NCBI GenBank assembly: GCA_942492835.1
Contig: OW818645.1
Coordinates: 4,127,221-4,191,220 of the forward strand
Direction of reading: 5' to 3'
DNA length: 64,000 bases
Origin: GWB2-37-7 sp942492835
GTDB lineage: Bacteria > Bacillota > Clostridia > Lutisporales > Lutisporaceae
The notes below the pieces were generated by a model. It saw only the letters and a list, made by a program, of their open reading frames with translations, was not told where the DNA came from and did no database searches. How positions within the stretch are numbered: the stretch's first letter is position 1; the number at the start of each line of letters is the position of its first letter. Shown piece after piece: positions 24,383-34,300 of the stretch. A program made the position numbers and the translations under genes.

Positions 24383-25171
24383 ATGAATGAAACTATGAAT
24401 ATCCTTTTTCAGAGAAGATCAGTAAGAGTTTACGAGGATAAGCCTGTACCTAATGAGGTTAAAGATGAAATTGTTAAGGCTGCTATGAGAGCGCCAACTG
24501 CTGGAAATATGATGTTATATAGTATTATAGATATCACTGATCAAGCTATTAAGAATAAGCTTGCAGAGACCTGTGATAATCAACCATTTATTGCAAAGGC
24601 ACCATTAGTTTTAATGTTCTTTGCTGATTATCAGCGTACTTATGATTATTTCAAAGCATGCGGTGTAGCAGATTCTTTGGGAATCAGCAAAGATGAGCTC
24701 AAAACTCCTGAAGAAGGAGATTTATTTCTAGCTTGCAGTGATGCACTTATAGCAGCACAGAACGCTGTAATAGCTGCAGAAGCTCTTGGATTGGGCTCAT
24801 GCTATATAGGTGATATAATTGAGAATTATGAGGTGCATAAGGAGCTTCTAGGGCTTCCTGATTATGTATTCCCAATATCCATGCTGGTATTTGGCTATCC
24901 TACTGAGCAGCAAAAGGAAAGAGCACAACCGGAACGATTTGACAAGAAGTTTATTGTGTTTGAGAACAAATACAAACAATTAGAAAAAAATGAATTTGAT
25001 GAAATGTATGCAAAGATAAACGACAAAATTAGAAACAACAATCAAGGCAAGCTAGATAAAAACTGTGGTGAGATACAGTATACCAGAAAATATACAGCTG
25101 ATTTTGCAGATGAAATGAATAGATCAGCAAGAGCAGCACTCAAAAATTGGAGTTCAAAGAATAAGAAATAA
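24383..25171 (+). CDS. Nitroreductase-family FMN oxidoreductase
   Basis: A 262-residue FMN-dependent NAD(P)H oxidoreductase of the NfsA/FRP type. The FMN-binding N-terminus RRSVRVYEDKPV, the AMRAPTAGNM loop, the AAEALGLGSCYIG segment (residues about 130-145) and the FGYPTEQQKERAQPERFDK region are family hallmarks. The physiological substrate (quinones, nitro compounds or flavins) cannot be read from the sequence. The C-terminal 45 residues are Lys/Arg-rich and resemble those of other clostridial members. TTGGAGG precedes the ATG. Confidence 0.9.
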   Translation: MNETMNILFQRRSVRVYEDKPVPNEVKDEIVKAAMRAPTAGNMMLYSIIDITDQAIKNKLAETCDNQPFIAKAPLVLMFFADYQRTYDYFKACGVADSLGISKDELKTPEEGDLFLACSDALIAAQNAVIAAEALGLGSCYIGDIIENYEVHKELLGLPDYVFPISMLVFGYPTEQQKERAQPERFDKKFIVFENKYKQLEKNEFDEMYAKINDKIRNNNQGKLDKNCGEIQYTRKYTADFADEMNRSARAALKNWSSKNKK

Positions 25172-25312
25172 AGAGATATATAAAGCTACATTGAGCTATG
25201 TGAAGCTAATGTAAAGTATAAGAATTAAACGTTAATATTTAAAATAATTATAGACAATTTAATAAAATAAGCATATTATAATATATGAAGTATAAATAGT
25301 TATTTTTCTGTT

Positions 25313-25480
25313 AAACATCTAGTTAGGTGAGGCTACTACGTGAATACATGCTACTGCCCAGAAACGTCCAGAGACGCCAACGGGTCAACAGATACTACCG
25401 AACTAAGGTTTTATCTAATGCAGCCGGGATTTTCCCTATGTCACGCAGTGCTAAAGCTCAACGTATAGAGCTAAGTTTAG
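25313..25480 (+). ncRNA. M-box (ykoK) magnesium riboswitch
   Basis: The leader holds the M-box conserved blocks in order: GTTAGGTGAGGCT (25322), ACTGCCCAGAAACGTCC, GAGACGCCAACGGGTCAACAG, TAATGCAGCCGGGA, and the closing CACGCAGTGCTAAAGCTCA. Mg2+ binding folds the aptamer and allows the downstream terminator to form. The gene behind it is the Mg2+ transporter mgtE, as expected. A TATAAT-like box lies near 25277, without a clear -35. Confidence 0.95.
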
Positions 25481-25490
25481 TATGCTATGC

Positions 25491-25527
25491 AATCTCTTAC
25501 GTTGTCGTAAGAGATTTTTATTTTTTG
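25491..25527 (+). terminator. M-box-controlled terminator
   Basis: AATCTCTTAC (25491-25500) pairs perfectly with GTAAGAGATT (25507-25516), followed by TTTATTTTTT. Confidence 0.92.
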
Positions 25528-25665
25528 CAAAGAAAGGTTGGTGATGGTTATGGATTCCAGTCCCTTACCCGGGAATAAACAACATTTTAACTTTATAGCA
25601 ATATATTTAGAATACTTAGCTGTCACTGCATTTGTAGTGCAGCTCCTGTAAAGGAGGTTTTTAGC

Positions 25666-27000
25666 ATGAATGAACATATCTTAGAGCTTATAAAAGAAAA
25701 TAAGCTTACAGATGCAAGGTATGCGCTGGAAGATATGAATATAGTTGACATAGCTCAGTTGTTTGAAGAAATTGATATGCCTCAGATGATTAAGTTCTTC
25801 AGAATACTTCCAAAGGACAAAGCTGCAGATGTTTTTTCATATGTATCTCCAGAGAATCAAGCATATATAATTCAGTCTATTACAGATTTTGAAATACGTC
25901 ATATAATTGATGATTTGTTTTTTGATGATACAGTAGACTTGATTGAGGAAATGCCAGCGGTGGTTGTTAAGAAGGTTTTAAAGAACACTGATGAGAATAT
26001 GAGAAAGCTCATCAATCAGTTTTTGAATTATCCCGAGGATTCTGCTGGAAGTATCATGACTATCGAGTATGTTGATTTGAAGAAGGAAATGACTGTTAGG
26101 CAGGCGTTGACACATATAAAGAAAACTGGAATTGACAAAGAGACAATCGATACCTGCTATGTTATAGATGCGAATAGGAAGCTAGAAGGAATAGTGTCTA
26201 TCAGAAGATTGATTTTAAGTGAAGAAGATCAGTTGGTAGATGACATTATGAACACAGATATCATATATATTCATACTTATGACGATCAAGAAAAGATTGC
26301 AATGCTGTTTAAGAAATACGACTTGCTTTCTATGCCGGTTGTTGATAATGAAATACGACTTGTAGGTATTATAACAGTAGACGATATTGTAGATATAATC
26401 GATCAAGAAAATACTGAAGACATTCATAAGATGGCTGCTATGGCTCCCTCTGAACAAGAATATCTTAAGACTAGTGTTTTTACATTAGCAAAGAACAGAA
26501 TATTGTGGCTTTTGATATTGATGATTTCTGCAACAATAACAGGAAATATAATAAGCAAGTTTCAGAATGTATTGCAATCAGTAGTTATACTTACTACTTA
26601 TATGCCAATGCTTATGAATACAGGGGGTAATGCAGGCTCTCAATCTTCTACTCTTGCAATTAGAGGCTTGGCATTAGGGGAGGTAACTCCGAAAGATTTT
26701 TACAAGGTTGCTTGGAAGGAATTCAGAGTGAGCATATTGGTGGGTTTTTCCCTTGCAACTGTCAATTTCCTTAGAATATTAATATTTGATAAAGTATCAA
26801 TAGCTATTGGATTGGTTGTATGCATCAGTTTATTCTGTACAGTAATAATGGCGAAGTTTGTTGGTGGATTACTTCCCTTAGCAGCTAAGAGTTTGAAGCT
26901 TGACCCTGCTATAATGGCAAGTCCGCTTATAACTACAATAGTTGACGCAGTATCCTTGACTATATATTTTACATTGTCAACATTAATCTTAAATTTATAA
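25666..27000 (+). CDS. mgtE: Magnesium transporter MgtE
   Basis: A 444-residue Mg2+ channel. The N-terminal helical domain (about residues 1-125, with repeated LPKDKAADVFSYV-like units) is followed by two CBS domains (about 130-255, CYVIDANRKLEGIVSIRRL and MPVVDNEIRLVGIITVDDI). Five membrane helices (about 280-444) contain the conserved NTGGNAGSQSSTL pore segment. The cytosolic domains sense Mg2+ and close the channel. Expression is governed by the M-box upstream, so both synthesis and gating respond to Mg2+. AAAGGAGG precedes the ATG. Confidence 0.96.
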   Translation: MNEHILELIKENKLTDARYALEDMNIVDIAQLFEEIDMPQMIKFFRILPKDKAADVFSYVSPENQAYIIQSITDFEIRHIIDDLFFDDTVDLIEEMPAVVVKKVLKNTDENMRKLINQFLNYPEDSAGSIMTIEYVDLKKEMTVRQALTHIKKTGIDKETIDTCYVIDANRKLEGIVSIRRLILSEEDQLVDDIMNTDIIYIHTYDDQEKIAMLFKKYDLLSMPVVDNEIRLVGIITVDDIVDIIDQENTEDIHKMAAMAPSEQEYLKTSVFTLAKNRILWLLILMISATITGNIISKFQNVLQSVVILTTYMPMLMNTGGNAGSQSSTLAIRGLALGEVTPKDFYKVAWKEFRVSILVGFSLATVNFLRILIFDKVSIAIGLVVCISLFCTVIMAKFVGGLLPLAAKSLKLDPAIMASPLITTIVDAVSLTIYFTLSTLILNL

Positions 27001-27068
27001 AGGATTAAAGATAAGTTTTACATTAACTGATGAATTACATAATTTATACTATATTAGGAGATGATAAT

Positions 27069-27602
27069 TTGAACTACTATAAAGACGACAATATTATTAT
27101 AAGAGATATAACTGAAAAGGATATTATAAGCATGTTTGCATGGTGGACAGATAAGGAACTAAGTAAATATGACCCAAGACCCCTGCCTAAGAATAGTACA
27201 GAGCTGCTAAGTGAGTGTATAAGCTTTTGCAAGAGGTTTGATACAGAGATGTTAAACGACAATATTGAGCAAAGACGGTACAAATATTTTATTATAACGG
27301 ACTTAAATGATCGCCCCATTGGTTCAGTAAATTTCTTTAGCATAAACAAAGAAAAAAAGCAAGGTGAAATGGGTATAGAAATAGGCGATAAAAGATATTG
27401 GAGGAAAGGAATTGCCTATAAAGCTGTAAGTGTAGCCATTAATTATATATTCAACAACATGGATATTAATAGAATTTACATTGAGACTGGAGAGAAAAAT
27501 GTTCCAGCTCTTAAGCTTTTTTCAAAGCTAGACTTTGTGAAGAGTGGCGAATATTTGGAAGATGATGGCTTTAAATTCATAGTTATGGAGAAAACTTCAT
27601 AG
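27069..27602 (+). CDS. GNAT-family N-acetyltransferase
   Basis: A 177-residue acetyltransferase of the RimJ/RimL-like group. The start IIIRDITEKDI, the MGIEIGDKRYWRKGIAYKAV acetyl-CoA segment (residues about 102-121) and INRIYIETGEKNVPALKLFSKLDFVKSGE are typical. The substrate is unknown. The TTG at 27069 is chosen because AGGAG lies eight bases upstream and gives the usual N-terminus. An in-frame ATG at 27030 would add 13 uncharacteristic hydrophobic residues and has no ribosome site. It lies between mgtE and the NRPS genes but ends with its own terminator, so it is probably not part of the NRPS operon. Confidence 0.82.
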   Translation: MNYYKDDNIIIRDITEKDIISMFAWWTDKELSKYDPRPLPKNSTELLSECISFCKRFDTEMLNDNIEQRRYKYFIITDLNDRPIGSVNFFSINKEKKQGEMGIEIGDKRYWRKGIAYKAVSVAINYIFNNMDINRIYIETGEKNVPALKLFSKLDFVKSGEYLEDDGFKFIVMEKTS

Positions 27603-27670
27603 TATTTTATAGTAAAGTTATTTACAAATAAAGAAGCAACAATATTTGTTTAAAAAGTATATATATTACA

Positions 27671-27712
27671 AACAAACTACATAAAACTGAAAGGTTTTAT
27701 GTAGTTTGTTTT
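27671..27712 (+). terminator. Terminator isolating the housekeeping block from the NRPS locus
   Basis: AACAAACTACATAAAAC (27671-27687) pairs perfectly with GTTTTATGTAGTTTGTT (27694-27710) over 17 bp, followed by TTGT. Confidence 0.9.
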
Positions 27713-28033
27713 GTATAAGGATTCAAAAGAAGGAGCTGTACTGACACAAGCTTTTTCACTATATTTTTAATTGTATATAAGGTATGGAATTGCAGAATAT
27801 TCGACAAAATTAGACATCTGAATCTTGTATACAAGTGTAGTATATGGTAACATAACATATAAAAGGAAGACATGACAATATAGTGGTATGCTTATAATAA
27901 AGTACATTAATAAGGCACATCAATATTATAAAATTTACAAATTACAAATAATCAAGTTATATAGAAAATAAAAACTTTGTCGAAATTTCTCAATTAAAAG
28001 AAGAAAGATAATAAACTGCATAAAGTACCTATG

Positions 28034-28078
28034 TTTTATAGAACACACAAATCAAATAAATTTGTGTGTTCTATAAAA
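28034..28078 (+). repeat. Inverted repeat; copy B of the TATAGAACACAC element
   Basis: TTTTATAGAACACACAAAT (28034-28052) pairs perfectly with ATTTGTGTGTTCTATAAAA (28060-28078) around a 7-base loop. The same outer arms occur at 15514-15600. Confidence 0.9.
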
Positions 28079-28105
28079 CAGTGGAGAAAATATCCACTGT
28101 TTTAT
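28074..28105 (+). terminator. Second hairpin before NRPS1
   Basis: TAAAACAGTGGA pairs with TCCACTGTTTTA around GAAAATA, partly sharing bases with the preceding hairpin, so only one may form at a time. The pair could act as an attenuator, but no long T run follows. Confidence 0.4.
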
Positions 28106-28188
28106 AATGCATAGAAAAGTATAAGATAAGTGTAAATTGTTTAGTGTGATATATAGACATATGAGTAAATAAATGGGGGGATAATTAC

Positions 28189-31100
28189 ATGTTTGATAAA
28201 AGCAATTTCAAAGATATATACAGTCTATCTCCAATGCAGCAGGGGATGCTGTTTCACTCTATTATGGACAATACTTCAGGTGCATATTTTGAACAGAGTA
28301 GATTTTCTATAAAAGGGCAAATAGATATAAGTCTGTTTGAAAGAAGCTTTAACTATATAATAGAGAAATATGATGTCGTAAGAACAGTATTTCTATATGA
28401 AAAAGTAAGCCAACCTGTGCAAATTGTTTTGAGGAAGAGAACTGGTAAGATACTTTATAATGATATATCTTATCTCAATGAGGAAGAAAGAAAAAGTTAT
28501 ATTGTAGACTTCACCAAAAAAGACAAAATACAGAGCTTTGAGCTTTCTAAGGATCTTCCTATGAGGATAGCAGTTATAAAAACTGGTGAAGAAAAATATG
28601 AGGTTATCTGGAGCTACCATCACATAATAATGGATGGCTGGTGTTTAGGTATAATAATGAGTGATTTTTTCAAGGCATATAGTCTGCTTGGAAAGGGTAA
28701 GGAAATAAGCACTGCAAATAATTATCCCTATAGCGACTATATAAAATGGCTGAAGAGACAGAACAAGGAAGAAGCATTAGCCTATTGGAAAAACTACCTA
28801 CAGGATTATGAACAGCAAGCATCCATCCCAAAGTGGTATAAAAGAACAAATGAAAATATATATTCACATTGTGATACTCAATTTGAGCTAAATGAAGCTA
28901 TAACAGAAAGACTTATAAGACTTGCAAAAGAGAATCAGATTTCCTTAAACATAATTCTCCAGACAATATGGGGGATACTTCTACAAAAATATAATAACAC
29001 AAATGATGTTGTGTTTGGAGCTGTAGTATCAGGCAGACCCCCTGAAGTAATTGGCATCGAAAGTATGGTAGGTCTATTTATAAACACCATACCTGTAAGA
29101 ATAAAAGGAAATGATAAAAGCTTTATAGTGCTTTGTAAGGAAATACAAGAAAATGCTTCAAAATCAATGGCGTATGATTATATGCCTCTAGCAGATGTAC
29201 AAGCAAACACTAAACAAAAGAACAATTTGTTCGACCATATCATGGCGTTTGAGAACTATCCAATGGACAAGCAGGTAAACAATATGGCTAGTAGTCAGGA
29301 ATTAGGCTTTTCCATACAAAACTATGAAATGCTTGAACACACAAATTATGACTTTAACCTAGCTGTTATACCGGGTGAAACCATTATATTTAAGTTTACA
29401 CATAATGAAAATGTTTATAGCAAAGAGCTGGTAAAGCGAATATGCAGTCATTTTAAAATGGCAATAAACCAAGTTATAGAGAATTTGGATATAAATATAG
29501 TAAGTATTAATATAGTTGACACTGAAGAAGCGGCTAAGCTTCTTCAGGAATTCAATAATACAAAGACAGAGTACCCAATTGAGAAGACAATACACCAGTT
29601 GTTTGAGGAACAGGTAACAAAGACACCTGACAACATAGCAGTAGAGTATGAAAATACAAAGCTTACATACAAAGAGCTAAATACAAAAGCAAACGATGTG
29701 GCAACAGTATTACAAAATAAAGGAGTAGGGGCAGACAGCATTGTAGGAATAATGGTAGACAGATCCCTAGATATGATAGTAGGTATAATGGCTATACTAA
29801 AGGCTGGAGGAGCATATCTGCCTATAGATCCTGAATATCCAAAGGATAGAATAGAATACATGCTGTCTGATAGTAATACAAAAATATTGCTTACTCAATC
29901 AAATTTAACTAAAAATGTGGAATTTGATGGAGAAACTATAATTATAGAAGATATATTATGTAATACAGAATGTATCAATACTAGAAAAACAAGCAAAGCA
30001 ACTGATTTGGCATATATCATATACACCTCAGGAAGTACTGGAAAACCAAAGGGAGTAATGATAGAACATAAATCAGTAATTAATCTAGCGTACTCACAAA
30101 TAAGCCAATTTAAAGTTGATGAAAAAGACAGGATATTGCAATTCTCAACTATTTGTTTTGATGCATCAATAGAACAGATATTTATAGCATTATTAAGCGG
30201 AGCTGCTTTAGTATTAATAAATAAAGATACATTATTAAATGTAGAGGCATTTGAAGAATATCTAATAGAACATGAAGTGACACATATACATACAGTACCA
30301 ACATTTTTAAATAATATTAATTATAGAGAAGAATATAAAATTAAGCGAGTAGTAGCAGGGGGAGACATATGCTCTGTAAATTTAGCCAAATATTGGAGTG
30401 AACACTGCGATTTCTATAATGAATATGGACCGACAGAAACCACAATTACTAGTACCATGTTATTAGCTAATAATATTATGGAAACATCTAGTAATTTATC
30501 TATAGGTAGGCCATTAAATAATATAAAAGTATATATATTAGATAAAGATAACAATATTCAACCAGTAGGGATACCGGGTGAACTCTATATAGCAGGCGAT
30601 TGTCTAGCAAGAGGATATCTAAATAGACAAGAATTAACAGCAGAGAAGTTTATAGAAGATCCATTTGAGACAGGAACTAAAATGTATAAAACTGGAGACC
30701 TTGCAAGGTGGTTGCCAGATGGAAACATAGAATTCTTAGGCAGAATAGATAGTCAAGTAAAGGTAAGGGGTTTTAGAATAGAGCTAGGAGAAATAGAAGC
30801 AAGGCTTTTGAGCTATGAAGGAATAGAAGAGGCAATAGTAATAACCAAAGAAGATAAAGACAGTAGTAATTATCTATGTGCATATGTAAGCAGTACAAGA
30901 GAGCTTACAATTAGAGAGCTTAGATATTATCTGGGAGAAGAACTACCAGAATACATGATACCATCATATATTATACAATTAGAAAAGCTGCCTATAACAG
31001 TCAATGGCAAGATTGACAGAAAGGCACTGCCAGAGCCTGATGGAAGTATAATGACAGGAATAGAATATGTAGCACCGACCAATGAAACAGAAGAGAAGCT

Positions 31101-31310
31101 GGCAGCGATATGGAAAGAGGTATTAGGCTTAGAAAAGGTAGGAACAAATGATAACTTCTTTGAGCTTGGAGGACATTCCTTAAAGGCAATAAATGTAATG
31201 GGTAAAATTCATAAAGAATTGAATGTAGAAATACCTCTAAAACAATTATTTAAAACACCTACAATAAGAGGATTATATGAATATATAGGTGGCTTGGAAG
31301 AAAACATATA
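28189..31310 (+). other. NRPS module 1: C-A-T, substrate unassigned (possibly basic)
   Basis: C1 has intact HHIIMDG (His144). It opens with DIYSLSPMQQGMLFHS, like the domain after the epimerase. The A1 code by alignment to GrsA is D-A-E-H-V-G-E-I-T-K. Glu at the third position occurs in Lys/Orn-type codes, but I know no exact match. T1 carries LGGHSLKA with Ser997. Confidence 0.85.
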
Positions 31311-34300
31311 CTCAACTATTGAGCCTATAGAAGAAAAGGAATATTATTCACTATCCTCAGCACAAAAGAGAATGTACGCTCTACAGCAATTTGAAGAAGG
31401 TAGTACAAGCTATAACATGCCAATGGTGATAACAATAGAAGGAGAGCTTGATAGACTTAAGCTAGAGGAAGTTTTTAGAAAACTGATAAAAAGACATGAG
31501 GTATTTAGAACCTCATTTAAGCTTGTGGATGGAGAAGCAGTACAGCTGGTGCACAAGGAAATAAGTTTTAAAATAGAGTATACAGAAGCAAATAAAGAAA
31601 AGGCTGGAGAAATAGCATCAGAATTTGTAAAAGCCTTTGACTTAAGCAAAGCACCACTAATCAGAGTGGCATTAACTAAGATCAATGACAAAGAACATAT
31701 ACTTATGATAGACATGAACCATATAATTTCTGATGGTGTATCTATGGGGATATTAACCAAAGAATTTATGATGCTATATGATGGTAAGGAACTGTCAAAG
31801 CTAAGAATCCAATACAAAGACTTTGCAGTATGGCAAAATGAACTGTTTAAATCGGGAGAAATTATAAAGCAAGAAGAATATTGGCTAAAAGCATTAAGTG
31901 ACGAAATTCCTGTGCTTAACATGCCATCAGACTATAAAAGACCAAGCATGCAAAGCTTTGAAGGAGATAACCTCAACTTTGAGCTAAGCGAAGAGCTGAC
32001 AGCTAAGCTAAAGCGAATAACAAGAGAAACAGGAAGTACTATGTATATGGTGCTTTTGTCGGCATGCAATATATTACTATCAAAATATAGTGGACAAGAA
32101 GACATAATAGTAGGAAGTCCAATATCAGGAAGACCTCATGCTGATTTAGAAAACATAATGGGTATGTTTGTAAACACGCTAGCTATGAGAAATTATCCTG
32201 ACAGCAGTATGACCTTCAAGGAATTCTTGGCAGAAGTAAAAGCAAACTCACTGCAAGCGTTTGAAAATCAGGATTATCAATTTGAAGAGCTTGTAGACAA
32301 GCTAAATATAACAAGAGACTTAAGCAGAAATCCACTGTTTGATGTAATGTTCACAATGCAGAATATGGATGCAGGGGAGCTGCAAATAGAAGGACTTAGC
32401 TTCAAACCCTATGATATTGATAATAAAGTATCAAAGTTCGATATAACTATTATAGCTACAGAACTTGATAAAACTATAGGGCTATCGCTAAACTACTGTA
32501 CAAAGCTGTTTAAAAAACAAACAATAGAAAACATGAGCAAGCACTTAACAAATATACTAAACAACATAGCAAACAATATAAGTCTAAGACTATCAGAAGT
32601 TGAAATGCTATCAGAGGAAGAAAAACAGCAGCTGCTTGTAGAGTTTAATAACACAAAAGCAGGATATCAAAAGGATCAAATAATACAACAGCTGTTTGAA
32701 GAACAAGTAGAAAAAACACCAAGCAATATAGCAGTAGTATATAAAGAAGAAAAGCTAACATACAAAGAACTAAATGAAAAAGCAAATATAATAGCAAGAA
32801 TACTAAGAAATAAGGGAATAAAACAAAATGAAATAGTAGGAATAATGGTAGAAGGTTCAACAGAGATGATAGTAGGAATACTAGGCATACTAAAAGCAGG
32901 AGCAACATACTTGCCAATAGATCCTAAATATCCTACAGACAGAATAACCTACATGGTAGAAGACAGCAAAACAAGAATATTGCTGACTGACTTCCAGCCA
33001 AAAGATATGATAGGTGAGAATACAGAGGTAATATTACTAAAAGATAAAGAGCTATATAAAGCTGAAAATACCAACCTAGAAATAATAAATACACCAAAGG
33101 ATATAGCCTATATTATATACACCTCTGGAAGTACAGGAAAGCCAAAGGGAGTAATGATAGAGCATAGCTCCTTGGTTAACATGTGTAAATGGAATATTGA
33201 CTATTATGAAGTAACAGAAGAAGACAACATTACAAAATATGCAGGCTTTGGCTTTGATGCATCAATACCAGAGATATTTCCAGGCATAATAACAGGTGCG
33301 GCAATACATATAATAGACGAAGAAATAAAGCTGGATTTAGAAAAACTAAACGAATACTATAATGATAACAAAATAACAATAAGCTTCCTGCCAACACAAA
33401 TCTCAGAGCAGTTTATGAAGCTTGATAACAATTCCCTTAGATACCTGTTAGCAGCAGGAGACAAGCTAAGGTATTTTGAAGGAAAGAACTACAAAGTAGT
33501 AAACAACTATGGACCAACAGAAAATACAGTAGTAACAACAAGCTTTATAGTAGACAAGGAATATGACAATATACCAATCGGAAAACCAATAGCAAATACA
33601 CAAATATACATATTGGACAAAACAAATAAACTACAAGCAATAGGCATACCTGGAGAGCTATGTATAGCAGGAGAAGGAATCGCAAGAGGATACCTAAACA
33701 GAGATGAATTAACAGCAGACAAATTCATAGAAAACCCATTTGCAAAAGGTCAAAGACTGTACAAAACAGGGGACTTGGCAAGATGGCTGCATGATGGAAA
33801 CATAGAATTCTTAGGCAGAATAGATAATCAAGTAAAGATAAGAGGCTATAGAATAGAGCTGGGAGAAATTGAAAATGAACTATTAAAGCATAGTAAAATA
33901 AGAGTAGCTATAGTAACAGCAAAAGAAGATACTATGGAAAATAAATATCTATGTGCATACATAGCAGGAGAAGTAGAATTAAGCAGTAAAGAGCTGAGAG
34001 AGCATCTGTCAAAAGAGCTGCCAGAATATATGATACCAGCATACTTTATACAATTAGAAAAGCTACCACTAACAGCCAATGGAAAAGTAGACAAAAAAGC
34101 ATTACCAGAACCTGATGGAAGCATAAATACAGGAGCAGAATATGTTGCACCAGAAAGTGAAATAGAAGAAAAGCTGGCAAGCATATGGCGTGAAGTATTA
34201 GGAATAGAAAAAATAGGAATAGATGATAACTTCTTTGAGCTAGGAGGGCATTCATTAAAAGCAATAAATATATCAGCAAAAATAAACAAGGAATTAAATG

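Larger units (their letters stand above)
27603..28188 (+). promoter_or_regulatory. 586-base NRPS leader region
   Basis: Contents in order: the acetyltransferase terminator (27671-27712), AT-rich sequence, a 12-bp perfect palindrome CTTGTATACAAG (27824-27835) that could be an operator, and a weak promoter candidate TTGTAT-N17-TAACAT (27825-27853) overlapping it. Two adjacent hairpins follow (28034-28078 and 28074-28105). GGGGGG lies about eight bases before the NRPS1 ATG. I see no open gene and no consensus promoter here. Confidence 0.5.

Noticed and set aside
25327..25578. Open frame of 83 codons before mgtE
   Set aside because: It overlaps the M-box and terminator; the conserved bases are those of the riboswitch.
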